From Glandiceps talaboti (taxonomy: Eukaryota; Hemichordata; Enteropneusta; Spengelidae), in NCBI RefSeq assembly GCF_964340395.1, contig NC_135568.1, positions 5,719,079 to 5,783,078 of the forward strand: a stretch of 64,000 nucleotides of DNA. The letters run 5' to 3'. Shown here piece by piece: positions 21,689 to 34,600 of the stretch. Numbering within the stretch: position 1 is the first letter of the stretch; each line of letters begins with the position of its first letter. The notes beneath the pieces were generated by a model that worked only from the letters and a program-made list of their open reading frames with translations, was not told the origin of the DNA and did not search any database. The translations under genes and the position numbers were made by a program.

Positions 21689-22209
21689 GCATAGACATAG
21701 ACAGAGACAGATTGTGGTGTTACAAATAAAAACAATTTCTTTTCTATTTTATCACAAATCGGCAGTTTTGCATTAAAGATGGGAATTCTGGTCAACTTCA
21801 AATCACAAGTAGTATAATACAATGTAATGTGATGTGATGTGATGTGAATTTGATTAACAGTAGTAAAGTACAAGGTTGAACATCAAAGATTTTATCGGTG
21901 TCCCAAGCTATATTACTCCTGGGAAGAGAAAAGAGATTGAAACTATCCATTATTACAGTCTCCATCGAATTTATATAATTATCCAGTGTTCTTGCTTTTT
22001 ACATTCTCGTGTGTGTAAAAGTTAATTTATGTTTCTACTAGGCCATCTGTGTTTTCTAGTCCCTTGGCGATGAATACAAGTACAGGTTTATACAAATCAA
22101 TTCATTTTCCAGTAGTATATACTTAATCTCTTGCCATATGTGGTCTGGCAGTTGACTGTCGAGTTGTATCATTACCTCACTAGAAATCGCCAGCAGTTCT
22201 CGCTACTAC

Positions 22210-22210
22210 T

Positions 22211-22278
<68 letters not shown>

Positions 22279-22289
22279 CGACGACGACG

Positions 22290-22320
<31 letters not shown>

Positions 22321-22322
22321 AA

Positions 22323-22355
<33 letters not shown>
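22210..22355. repeat. Compound microsatellite (CA)n-(ACG)n-(AAC)n-(ACG)n
   Basis: A CA run of about 33 units is followed by ACG, AAC and again ACG triplet blocks. The nested ACG/AAC/ACG order points to stepwise mutation of one triplet array. Confidence 0.97.
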
Positions 22356-22356
<1 letters not shown>

Positions 22357-24819
22357 CTATAACAGCAGTTGACAACATATTCAAACTGTTGTTCTGTTCG
22401 GATTTTTGAAAATGATCATGAGGTATGTTGTTCTTACGCTAACTGCAACCTGAATGTTTTTAAAAAAAAAATGTTTTACAGTACAATAACTTACTCGTCA
22501 GGATAAAAAAATGGGTCCGCACCCAAAAATCAGCGCCCTCAATGGCGATCACGATTTCAACCTTTTCTGTACTGCTTGTGGATAATATCTACCACTGATT
22601 AACATGTACAATATCTAATTGTTGTTATTTTAACAATTTTCTGTGACTATATTGTGATGTTCTGATTGAAAAATGGCATTCCAGTTACAATTCGTACAGT
22701 TTTAATATGACAGATTCAAAACCAAGCTTTCGCTCAAGATTTAAACTTGCCACTAAAATACCTACATATATTTACCACTAATAAAGCTATACAGTTTCTT
22801 TTTATAAGTAATTGACCATTTTTTAGTGAATATATCTTTCGTTATTTGACGCAAAAAAGTCCAAGTAGAAGCTAGTGCAGGTTTAAATAAAGTAGTGTCG
22901 AGAGCTGATAGTTCTGTATCAAAGAACTTGCAAGGTCAAAGACGCATGTGTGTTTTTGAGTCGTGACGATGGCATGTTTTTATAGTTGGATTCATCGACC
23001 CCCTGATGAATTAATGTCCGTTGAACCTCAGTTATCACAGTATGCCCGAATAAATGAATCGAGGCATGTACATTAGTAACATATCCTGGAACTAGCGCGC
23101 AAAACGGAAGATATTCAAACGTAAACTGAATGCCTTCCATAAGAACAGACACCTTTTTGATTATTTTCAACATGCATTATCAAAGTGCGCAAGTCTGAGC
23201 TATCATGCATGGTATTATCCAATTAGTAATTTTAATTAATTATGCAAATGACTCATATAAATAAAAATACATTAATAAACAATCATAGGGCACACGATCT
23301 TTGTTATGACATTTGAAACTTGCGCTCTTTAGATATTACCCCATTACTGAAGTCATTATTTATGCAAATGCATCATTAATATTAACGGAATGCTTACTAA
23401 GTTCTTATCAGTTCTAACCAAAAATGTGTGCAGCAACTTTCATTTGAATGAGCCTGCCAGCTGTGAGGAAATGATGGCACATATAGACAGACAGCTAGCC
23501 CTTATATATACTGAACCTTTACAAAAGGTAAAAAACGAACTTTGTGCAAACTTGATATCAATACTTCAGTCTATAGCTATATCCGCACTGATAAATAGAT
23601 GGCTGTGTGTGGACTTTAATACATTTACTGATTGTAACACTATGAATAATTGATAGATGCAAAGATGAAGATTGGAAAACTGACGCCACAATTTCCGTTG
23701 AATTTCATCATCCAAAAATGCTGTAAGTATAGCAAATCAATTATGTCAAAGATCTATGTATGGTGTAAACATTCAATAACAAGGAAATAAACCCTAGGAT
23801 GAACTAGTTTGGGGACATGAAGTTCATAGCCATATTACGCATACAGTAGGATTTCAGGGAAGAAGAATTACTTGGAACTCAATTATTTTGTGATACTGCA
23901 GGTAACATTTTTTTATTTGTGATATTACATTATAGGACAGGCAATTACCTAGTATCGTGCTGTGGATGTTGTGTATGCCACCACAGCATATATCGAAATA
24001 ATAACTAGCATCTCAGATCGAGTTTATTTTGCACATCACAGCAGATTTCCTTTCCGAGAGTCACTTAAGAGTTGTTACGGACGTTAGTATCTGCATGTAG
24101 CAGTATCCCGTGGAGGTTTACGGATATGTCATAATAACATTCTCTGATGTTCATTTTTTCCTTTTTAGACGCTATAATAACCAAATTGTAAAAGAACACA
24201 ATTTCTAAAGCGAAACGTCAAACGTACGTCAACCTTGATTCTGTGGCTCAACAGATCAAACCCAGACTTCAGATAAACATATTGCATATGAATGTATGTC
24301 TGACTGCCCCAGTCGGTTTATTTCAAACCTCGTACAAAGATTACACATTATCATTCACAGGGTTGACAACACAGGCTGCTCTGTTTCCTATAAGAGTCAT
24401 AATCGATTATTTACTCGCTTGGTCAAACATTTGCGTCATAATATAGTACTTTATCCACCCCACCCCGCCAAACTGTAGGGGAACTGAATCATGAATTCAG
24501 AATCTGAGTTCTTATATCAGTCGTTACTTATAACTATTTGTAAAACAGTGAATATAATATTAAACATTATATCATATTTATGTAAACAGTGTATCGCTTC
24601 ATTCGTTTAGTGAAATGGGCCGGGGGATTGGGGGTTGGAGGGGAGAGTCATATTTATTTCAACTGTAGAGGCAGATATACGTCTATTTCAACTCTATAAT
24701 ATTACTTATTGTTTCTAGCGGTCAGACACGATTACGATAGCTATTTTCTGACTCCTATTATAAAAGTTAATTTTTCCTTTCGATATAGTACTTTTGTGAT
24801 GTTAGTTTTTCTTTCAGGT
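22356..24819. other. Non-coding stretch with two POU-octamer motifs
   Basis: No supportable exon. The octamer ATGCAAAT occurs at 23242-23249 and 23362-23369, exactly 120 bases apart, in an AT-rich stretch that also contains TTAATTAATTA. The octamer is the known core site of POU-domain factors, and TAATTA that of many homeodomain factors. A regulatory role is only a suggestion. An 87-codon open frame at 23390-23653 has no motif that I recognise. Confidence 0.4.
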
Positions 24820-24855
24820 AATAAATATCATTCAATTCAATTCAATTCAATCCAA
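24820..24855 (+). mobile_element. Possible retroelement 3' end with (TTCAA)n tail
   Basis: AATAAA at 24820-24825 is followed after a few bases (TATCA) by about five TTCAA units (24831-24855). This is the same layout as at 991-1089 and, on the minus strand, near 31480-31544. The body upstream was not recognised, so the left end is unknown. Confidence 0.35.
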
Positions 24856-27671
24856 TTATGGTGATACTTATAAATTCATAAAATCGAAATGATGTGTTAC
24901 CTTGAAGTTGTGTAAGGATTTGTTCAGTATCCATTTATCTAGCCTGTAAATGTCAATAAACCTGCACTAGTGATTTACCTCTTAACTGTATTCTCTAGGA
25001 AAACGTACGAGATTAATTTGAAGATTACTGTTACCGAATCGAAAACTTTATTGTCCCATCCAATACTGTGTACATCTTGCAATTCAATAACATTTAGATT
25101 CAATGATTCAATGAATGTAGTTGTGTTTTATTAGATTGGTGATAACTCATGCCTTCTAGATAAAACCAAAACTATGAAACAAAACCTACACTTCGTATGT
25201 ACGATTGAATAACCAAATATTTCGCTTTGCCATCTCAGTTTCTGCACTTCTAAATTGAATGCAGGACAGTGGACACCATTAATCATGTTATTTTAACTAT
25301 TTATCTATCAACATTCATTTGTGATTCCTGTGAAGCCTAAAACACGGTTATTAGGCTTGAGTATGCTGTCTGGTTGAAACAACATTGCCAAGCCTGATAG
25401 ACAAATCTGTCAGGGCTTTGCGATTCTGACACAAGGTACAGAAAACTAGCTAAACCTATAACGCCAACAATGCCATTTATTTTCATTTCGCTAATATACA
25501 CAAAGTTGCGCACCCAGTCTTATTCTTGGATGTTCATTCTCTAAATCAAGGAAAGAAGTATAGACATTGAGAGGAATATTATGAAAATTAATGACGAACT
25601 AGTACTTCGCATTTTCAAAGAATCTTCGTCGTAAAGCACAGCCTCTTTTACGGCACCACGGAAGAAATAACAGCTCTTGTATGCGAGAATGCAAAGAATG
25701 TACTTTAAATGATACCATCCAAAGAGGTTTTGTGAGTCTTTGTAAGTCTCAGAGGGTTTGAGTATATCGTCTAGTAATCTGACACATTGCTTCTCCTAAA
25801 TTAGTCGACACACTTTTATCCCACTTCTCATAAAAAGTCCCGTCAAGTTCAATTACCATAAATCAGAATCGAATATTTACAACTTTAACAATTGAAAGCA
25901 TGATGCTATCTGGATTTTAGAAGGAAGGTGACATAACATTGATCCGTGGAATAGAACTTGTAAAAGCTATTTAACAGTATTGAAACAGGGGAGGATGAAT
26001 ATTACTTTCTTTTAATGTGTTCCCTCTACGATTATGAGAGGAAAAAGCCCCCCAATAGAATTCATAACCGAACCTAATTTTAATGGAGTTATGAGAACAA
26101 ATGTCCCCGATCTTATGACACTCGTAGTACACGTAAATTCGTACATAATACATTCAAAGAGAGACGTTTGCAAGTGAAATGATGTTTATGCAGTTGAATT
26201 AAGCTCTGTGACTTTGCATTGTTTCGTCGAATCTGGGCCTAGAAAAGCAATAAACATGTACTATGTGATACTCGATTGTTCACTACTACTTGCATTATAT
26301 ACATGTACAGACAACGGGATGTACACGATACACACAACGCAAAGTCATTACTCACTACCGTAGTTAGCGATTCAGAGAGTTATATTCTCGAACATTAATG
26401 GTAAGAGCGAGGACAGCAATTCATCATAAAAGTTCGTGAACTATAGCTTCCAGGTTTATGGAGTTAATTGAACTAAAATATACTAGGAAAGCTTTAAGAG
26501 GTAGCTTGCATTTAAGGAGTACTAGGCTATCTAATGGAATGTACTGATATATATCATGCATATGATGACATGATGTAGACAAAGTAGTTATGGAGTTAAG
26601 TCGTACATATCGAACGCTCTACTCGTTTCATGAAGTTTTAAAGCAGTATTCCACTCTCACTTGCAGGGAAATGTAACTTAGAGCTAAAGGCTTGTGAAGT
26701 GTGCGTGAATCAATTACACATAGCTACCAAGTGTCAAATAAATTAACTGAAGCTCTGAGTGGATCATTGAAAGCACTAAAGGGGTAATTCAAGACAGGAC
26801 ACGAGCTAGTCGACCAAAGAGACCGAATTTGAAACTGTTTTATCTTCTATGCACACTCCGCATTAAGTAATTTTAGCCACGAGGTATTTCTGATGAGATT
26901 TCACAAACAGAAAGATTAAAGTCACATATTTTGCATATACAGGGTAATCTTTACATCTATTACAAAGAAGTTCCTGCGAAATCTAAACGATAAGAAAATG
27001 AAGCTGATGAAAACACTAGATTGTGTAACAAATGAGAAACATTGCCATTATAATTGGTAGATTGCCAAATTCTTTAAACATGAGATTCCCGATGTATGCA
27101 GCTCACTACAAAGTGCAATCAAAGTTGCTTGCGTGTCCAACTTTTCCCTCTAAGATTGAATTCTACAAAATTCACGAGGAGAAACGTGAGAACTCCTGAA
27201 ATCAAAACCTGATTTCTTGCAGTTGTTCTATTTCCTACACACCGACCTGATCATGACCTTTTGAGTTTTTCACACAGTTTTCCTTAATTCGTCGTAGTGT
27301 TAATTTGAAGTTGTCAAAATTAGTTTATGTCAAAGAATTTAGCGTATGAAGGAAATTTGGCAAGACAATGGGTGCTACTATCCGTGACCCTGTGCAGTAC
27401 GTATACCATGAGCCGAACGTATCCCCGGTATATCATTTTGCAGTATAATTATTAAAATGTTAACAGGGTGCATTGCCCTTTGCCTTATACATACTATTAA
27501 CACATATATTCATGGTATCGGTGTAATATCACAAACTGACCTGCTAACTGATTTTAGTATGTGCGTCTACACCCTGTGGTGTAAACATATCATCGGAAGC
27601 CATACCGTAGTAAATATAAAGTAAGACGAAAAAGGGGAAAGGAAGGTGAAAAAATAAAGACAGAAAGATGA
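24856..27671. other. Non-coding stretch, nothing recognised
   Basis: 2.8 kb without a supportable exon or strong repeat. Two small inverted repeats occur: AAGCCTAA..TTAGGCTT near 25334-25360 and AGCCTGATAGAC with a near complement near 25391-25417. Confidence 0.45.
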
Positions 27672-27731
27672 TTGTTGTTGTGGTGGTGGTGGTGGTGGTG
27701 GTGATGGTGGTGGTGGTGGTGGTGGTGGTGG

Positions 27732-27785
<54 letters not shown>
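27672..27785. repeat. Trinucleotide microsatellite (GGT)n-(GAT)n
   Basis: A GTT/GGT block grades into a GAT block of about 20 units. The long poly-His frame on the minus strand (27590-27844) is produced by this array and is not a gene. Confidence 0.97.
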
Positions 27786-27786
<1 letters not shown>

Positions 27787-30700
27787 ATAATTGGAATATA
27801 TGCTTATACAAAGAAAATGATGAAGTAGGTATTAAGGAGGTCAAGATATTGAGATTATAAGCAATGAAAAATAGGAGAATGAGGGAAGGGTGTAAAGTGA
27901 CAAAAAGGAAAACAAGAAAGTTTAAAAGTGAAAAAAATATAGGGAATGATGAAAGAAAGTTATGAGAGTTTGGTATTTGGAAGTGGTGGCAGTAATAAAT
28001 GCGATAGTCTTAGTAGTGGAAGCAAGGAAGGAGGGAGACTGCAGTGACACACAGACTGTCAGAGCAATGATAAAATTTGATATGAGATTTGAATTAGGAT
28101 TATTTAAATAACCCATATGTAGATGTATATACTGAATATTCATATAATTACACTCATTCGAAATGATTTATTAAGAAATTGACTGATAGAGTGATTATTA
28201 AAATTTACTATAAGATGTGAATCGCTAAAATCATTTATGTATATGTATATATTGGATACCCACATGAACTACTTCAAAATATGTATTTAAGATTGAAATT
28301 GATTTATATAGGCACGTGCGTAATAGTTCCATTAATTCTGGTGAATCAATCATTCTAAAACACCGTAGGGTCATGATAACTGTTTCCACAATCCTCGAAA
28401 ATCGTAATCTAATCGATTGGAATCTTCTCTTGAATTTAAACAAGACGAATATGAGATCTGAGTTGACGTGTTGGTCAAACATCATTGCCTTATTTCATAC
28501 AAATGTACCGAATCATGACTTGTTTATTGTATTGATGACGTCATTCCAGAATGTGTAATCAAGTCAAACTAATCAAATCAAAGCGACGTGAATGGATTGT
28601 ATTGGTTATACAAAAAGCAGTTCTATGTATAGACGATTTGTGAGTTTACCAGGAAATTAGTGTTAATGAAATATATTAGATAACCCCCAAGAAGAAGAAA
28701 TTAGGCAACGGTTTGCCTTCTGAATCGTTGGAAACTAGAGAAATTAAATGTGGCGTTTTTAATAAAAGGTTTTAGTATAGTGCTAAAGTGCACATTAGTA
28801 TAACTTCCAACAAGCCAAGTGCATTTCATATATAATTGAGGCAAATTTACTAGCAATAGTTTGTTTGCATGAGTTCCGGGCCTATGGACATTAAACAGGG
28901 GCAAACATATCAAGAACATCCTTTCGCATACATCAATGTTTTCTGTTTTGATAATGATTTAACGAAATCGTAAAGTATGCGAATGGCGTTTGAGTATTAA
29001 GTACAGCAGCGTGTAGATCTTACACCAAAAGGTAGTAGTACGTAAGAAGAGTAAATTAAAATTAAACTGCAAAGTGGAGCACTTACCAAGGTGAGTTCCA
29101 GATTCGAGTTTAACCGAGATAGAGATCAAACTGGCTGTCCTTATAGGTTGCATCAAATAATGAACTAATTTCATCTATGAATACCGATATGAAATAAAAA
29201 AACTTGGTATGTGTAGTATGTGTTAGTTCGTGACAACAGGAAGGACGAACCCCAACCGATTTGATGCTGTGTCCGTACTGGGATCATTTACTTTCCGCCT
29301 ATATCGCACGTAAGTTGCAGAGATAGATAACACCAACCTATGTCATCAAGCTACTTCGAAAAAAACTCAACGCTGCTTGAAGTGTATTTACATGATTTTT
29401 CTGTGATGTGAAATTGCTATCATTACAAAGTTAGCCAGATGCCTTTCTATTTACTGTTTTCCAGTACAAAGTAAATTACAACTGTTGTATGTGCATGATC
29501 ATACATGAAATAACCTTGAGAAGGAAGTCAAGGTTACATAACTTATTGACAAGACAAGACAAGACAAGTTCATCATATACTCTTTCTCAAATCATTAAGA
29601 ACCTATGCACATTGTGTTTTGTGAAATTCAAATAAAATTCAGTCAAAGACATTCAGTCTCTATATTTGGCATTTTTATATCCCAACAGAAAACCCAATAT
29701 TATCTATACAATGGACCCATTGCCCTTAACATTAAACAGTACCCAATTAGTATTCCTGGGCCCTACAGGGGGCATCTCATTTTGGCAAGGTCACGTGTTT
29801 GGTAATTTACACAATGAACTTTATCCGTGATTGCTGCACGACAGTACGTTTTAACTTCCTTCATATTAAACACGGTACAATGTACCCTAGATACTAGCGC
29901 CGAATTTGTTACTGTAAAATGTAAAATGAAGAATTGACCAAATTGTTGGAAAGAATCCCTAGTGTTGCATTTAATATGTATACTCATAGTGAATACCCTT
30001 ATTAATTCCACCATCTTCAGATGTGTAAAGACCACGTGCATTGCCAACACTCTTCGTCACAATTGGTATTTGATAGTACATGGATTTAACGTGTTCAACT
30101 CCAGAATAGGTACTACGAAAGTAGTTCCAATCTATGGTTAAAACTAGTTAGAAGAGACAGCGTTGGTTTTAAGCAATATTGTTGATTGGGAAATCATGAA
30201 TAGGACGTTCTATGGTAGAACAGGACAGCATATACTATTTAGTATAGAACTGGAGAACATGGATGACACTGTCCATGTTGTAGAACAGAACAGAACAGAA
30301 CAAAACAGCATGGATTCCATACGTTGTAGAACAGGACAATATGAATTTTCATGCTATTTGCCAATGAAGTTTCTGAACATTTTTGTGCAAATTGACTTAA
30401 CATGTGGGCTTGATATCTACAAGGGCGAGGTTTGATATTTTATTTCAGTAAGGCCCAGTCGAATACATTAATTAGTTATCTATGCGAAAGCAATTGCAAT
30501 TTCAGAAAAAGGTTATCATCCTTATTTGACGTAAGCAGTATGTATAAGTGAAATATATGAATCGTCACACTGAAAGTATACTCAAAATATAACAAATTAA
30601 GCACACATTTCAGACATTTGAATATTCCTATCAGACCTGGTTTTAACTATGGATACCAAATATAGCTACACATTGAGCTATGTAATTTGTTTCTCAATGT

Positions 30701-31479
30701 GTATTCGAACACAAGCTGTTTGTTAGTTTTTCATGTTAGTTTATATGTCAAAGAAAATGATACATCTCAGATTATATCTTTAGAAAGCTTTATAACACAA
30801 AGAGGGACTTGCACACATCATTGAGAGGTGAGGTATCATTAACAGATATACGTGTACTTAGATACAGATAGCATTCTTCATATTATAATAAGGGGATATT
30901 TTTACTCTGTGTGCTTAAGGATATTCAACTTAATTTAACTCGAGTGACGCCTGTGGATGGATTGAGTTGGCCACCGGGGAGGTGTCAATTTCAAATGTAT
31001 AATTGAACTTGTCAACACGCTGCTTTATATTTGAGAGCTTAACAACCGGCATTCTCTTTACATTACTTTTAATACCAATAACATCTAAGCATGTTGTGAG
31101 GAATTCCTATGATATTAGTGTTTGGACACAGTCATTCAATTACAGTAAGTGTGTATATGAACGAAATACAAACGAATCTCATGAAAAATTAGTAACTGTC
31201 AACTATATACATGTTTGAGTTTACTTTTTGACTCATCTTCATAATGTTAGTAGTCTATAGCTAAATGTTTAAAAAAAACCTGACGAATATAAGAATTGAA
31301 AAAAAGATGAATGACTCTATAGAGGTATTTTCCATCAAACCCGATATTCTATTCTCCATGATAGCCTGAGATAAAATTGCTACATCAACAAGTCAAGTTT
31401 GAATTAGCCATTGCATTCTTATGAAGCTTGGAAATGTCCCTCACATGTACCATAATAAACAAATATCGACATAATCGTG
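27786..31479. other. Non-coding stretch, nothing recognised
   Basis: 3.7 kb with only short microsatellite patches: four GACAA units near 29548-29568, and a few GAACA units near 30283-30302 in a stretch where GTAGAACAG recurs. I could not support an exon. Confidence 0.45.
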
Positions 31480-31620
31480 ATAGTAGTAGTAGTAGTAGTA
31501 GTAGTAGTAATAATATTAGTAGTAGTAGTAGTAGTATGTTTATTAGAGTGACATGTAATCACATAACATAATAGTAACAAAACAAGTCGAAACAAGGAAT
31601 TACCCAGCCCAACGGGCTTA
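31480..31620 (-). mobile_element. Probable retroelement 3' end, minus strand, with (CTA)n tail
   Basis: Reading the minus strand, a body containing the stem AGCCCGTTGGGCT (31618-31606) runs into AATAAA (31544-31539). Two bases later comes a CTA triplet array with a TAATATTATTA interruption, ending at 31480. A 3' stem-loop, AATAAA and simple-repeat tail together are typical of tail-recognising non-LTR retroelements and their SINEs. The array on the plus strand is (TAG)n. The 5' extent beyond 31620 is unknown and no reverse-transcriptase frame was found. Confidence 0.5.
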
Positions 31621-34600
31621 CAAGTCACTACAATCAGTGTACAATATACAATATACGTGATATTATGAGAATAAATTGTTTCATACATGAAGTAAAGTTT
31701 GTTTATGAGTAATAGTATTAATTAGTAATATTATTTGTATATTAACACATAAGATTACGTAGTCTTCAATACCAACGTAAGCGTTCCTGAATAGACAATA
31801 TATAGCTATATATCTGATGGTTGAATATTGTTCATGGTTACAAGAATCAACAAGGTATTAAAATATGTTACTTTTGAACGGTAAGATAGAAACGAGTGTG
31901 ACGTTTAGATCTGTTAACCTTGTTAACAATTTGGCGTTAATGTATCTCTCCTTATCGAAACGTTGCAATCGTTTCTAACTTATCATTCAAAATCAACTTT
32001 CTTTTACTGCCCTATTTTAGACTTCAAAAGAATTAAATGTCATGAAACAGAAAAAAAGAACCATAGTATCCTAGACATTATTCACTTGACCCATCAAAAA
32101 CCTTAACGGGTACTTGGATGATGACATTTTATCATTATAAGTACTCTGAAGTTGAGCCCAATCTTAGAATTACTCAAAGTGTGTCCACTACAGACACTTC
32201 AACTTCCCCTGCGATGGTCTATCTGATTATAACAATTCCTTGAAGATTCAACGATCCCACATTGTCTAGTGGTTTGCCCCAGTCTTTGTTGCTCGGGGTG
32301 GGTAAATAAAAAAGTAAAACTAATTGAACGCTTGTATTGAGGGCCTAATTAAAAGTGGCCTCGAGAAATGTGGACATTTTGGGAATAAAATCCCCAATCA
32401 GTGCAATCTCAGCAATGTGTCCTGCAGCAAATGAGGCACAGAAGTGTGGCACATTGGCGACGCTGATGGATAATTTTATTTCCCAAATCATCACCTTGTC
32501 GATAACATTACAAATAATTGAAGCCAGTCCGTCGTTGTTTGTTAAACCTGTAAACTACGTGTTGTTGTCCGGTTTACAGGCAAATAACCTCTCAGAGAGA
32601 ATGTTATTAAAATTACTAAAAGTACGAGCAGTGTTAATAGCTTCATGTGAAATGACATCTCTTTTAAAGGATCATGTATAATTGACAACTGTAGTTAAAG
32701 TTAGTTGTGAATACACGTTAATATTATTATAATGTTCATATGATGAATTCTGGAGATTTACGTATACATTGATCAACTATTGGAATGCATTATTTGCAGG
32801 AATGATTATATAATATGTAAAATAATGTGTATAATATTATATATTATCTAAAACAAAGTTTATCACTTCTGATTAAAATAATATATATTGGTGATAACAG
32901 TATCAGGGAATGCTTTATTAAGGCAACTTCTTTGAATAATAGATTGTATTATCTACACGGTAAGTTGAATTAAAGGTTGCTGCCAATTTACACACAAATG
33001 GAGTTCTACATAGGGAGGGTATACATCTGTGAGTCTTCATCCCAATATGTCGAACAACGTATTAACTATCATCAAAACTTAACTTCCCATATTCGATCTG
33101 TGACATCCACTTCGAAGACAAAAAAACACGAAAACAAATGTGTAACTTTTGCTACACTCATTTAACAAAATAATCATCATTAAAATGAATCATTGTATTC
33201 ATACATGTGAACTAGTCAGTAAATGATTTACTCGATGAGAACGACTGCTGAAATGAAATGAAAGCATGAACTTGAAAAATATATATCACTTTTGAAACAG
33301 ATTTAAAAGAAATCATATAGTGAAGGACAGGATCTGAGAGTGTTTGGATCCTAACGAATGATTGTTTACCCCTCTTTTACTCTAGTTATAACACATACTA
33401 TTTCAGCATTTGAATATAATTTGGTCAAATCGTGGCTAACAGAAGATTAGATAACAAATTTAAATGATAATAAGTGAGAATTTGACGAACAATCTTACAA
33501 ACATTAAGCATATGGTGTCAAAATGATATATTCTTGCAATACTCTGCTTTGTACCACATTACGTTCATCCGAGTCTTGCTGACATTAAAATATGTAGAAA
33601 ATATTCATTATTTTGTTTTTCCAGATGTTTTATTATTACGGACGGTTAATTGGGAAAAGAGGCGAAACTTCAACGACCCTTGATAAACATACCTGGAGCT
33701 GTAGTCAATCTTTTAAAGTAATTGCTTATCAAATGTAGTTTCAGGCAAGGAAAAGGAAAACAAACATGGAAAGGTCACAAACGTAGTTTCCTTTCCTGTT
33801 CGAGAGAAATAGAATTAAAGAACTCAAAGATAACCTTATGATACAATTTGCCAATGTAATTATTGGGTGTTCTCAAAACACAAATTAGCAAGGTGAACAC
33901 CCTACCGTCTTTATAACATAAACAACCAATTTTGGGTGAATGCCTGAATTCTGTTTTGTTGTTTGCATCAGATTTTATAATGGATATTTCAATTTAGAAA
34001 TTGTATTAACAATTTTCCTGGGTGAACACCGTACCCTATTTACAATGAAAACAACTTATTTTGAATCAACATTTCTTTTTTACTGTTTCCATCATATATG
34101 TTGGTACGGTTATTCGAATTAATAATATTAACATATTGACGAGTTTTGTTTTTTGATCTTTAGAAGAAAAAAGAGATATCATCAATTATGACAAAGTTGT
34201 TGTGCTTTACACGGTCAATGTCATTATCTAGAGTATTCTTGAAGGTTAACAATCAATACCATTGATCCATCAGGTCACACGGTCAAGATCACAAGTCATT
34301 TGTATTACCTGACTCGAATAACTATGAAGAGTGACATAGGTAACACTTAAAAATTGTATGGATAGGAAACATATTCTACACTCATTAGTATGTGTCAAGT
34401 ACTGTAATATCAGATTCAGACGTTACATATAAAGGGTTGTCCGAGGTGCGTATTTTTGCAGACATTGATAGATTATCTAAGCAAACTCCTTCATGACTGG
34501 ACTTCAAAATGTCACCCACGGAAAGTAAAGATCGTGAAAATCAAGCAATCCCTCCATGTGTCTCTCAGTCACAATTTGGCAGACATTGGCACAAACAATC

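Noticed and set aside
23390-23653. 87-codon plus-strand open frame with helix-like composition
   Set aside because: No recognisable domain, and the length is within chance expectation in AT-rich DNA of this size.
25334-25417. Two small hairpins with 8-12 bp arms
   Set aside because: Arms this short with mismatches are expected by chance in a window of this size.
27590-27844. 84-codon frame with a long poly-His run
   Set aside because: Produced by the GAT/GGT triplet array; the flanks have no motif.
29548-29568. Short (GACAA)n run as a fourth retroelement tail
   Set aside because: There is no AATAAA at either side in the right orientation, and only four units.
32355-32681. 108-codon plus-strand open frame
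   Set aside because: Balanced composition made it worth a look, but I recognise no family and see no splice or polyadenylation context. A protein search would decide.
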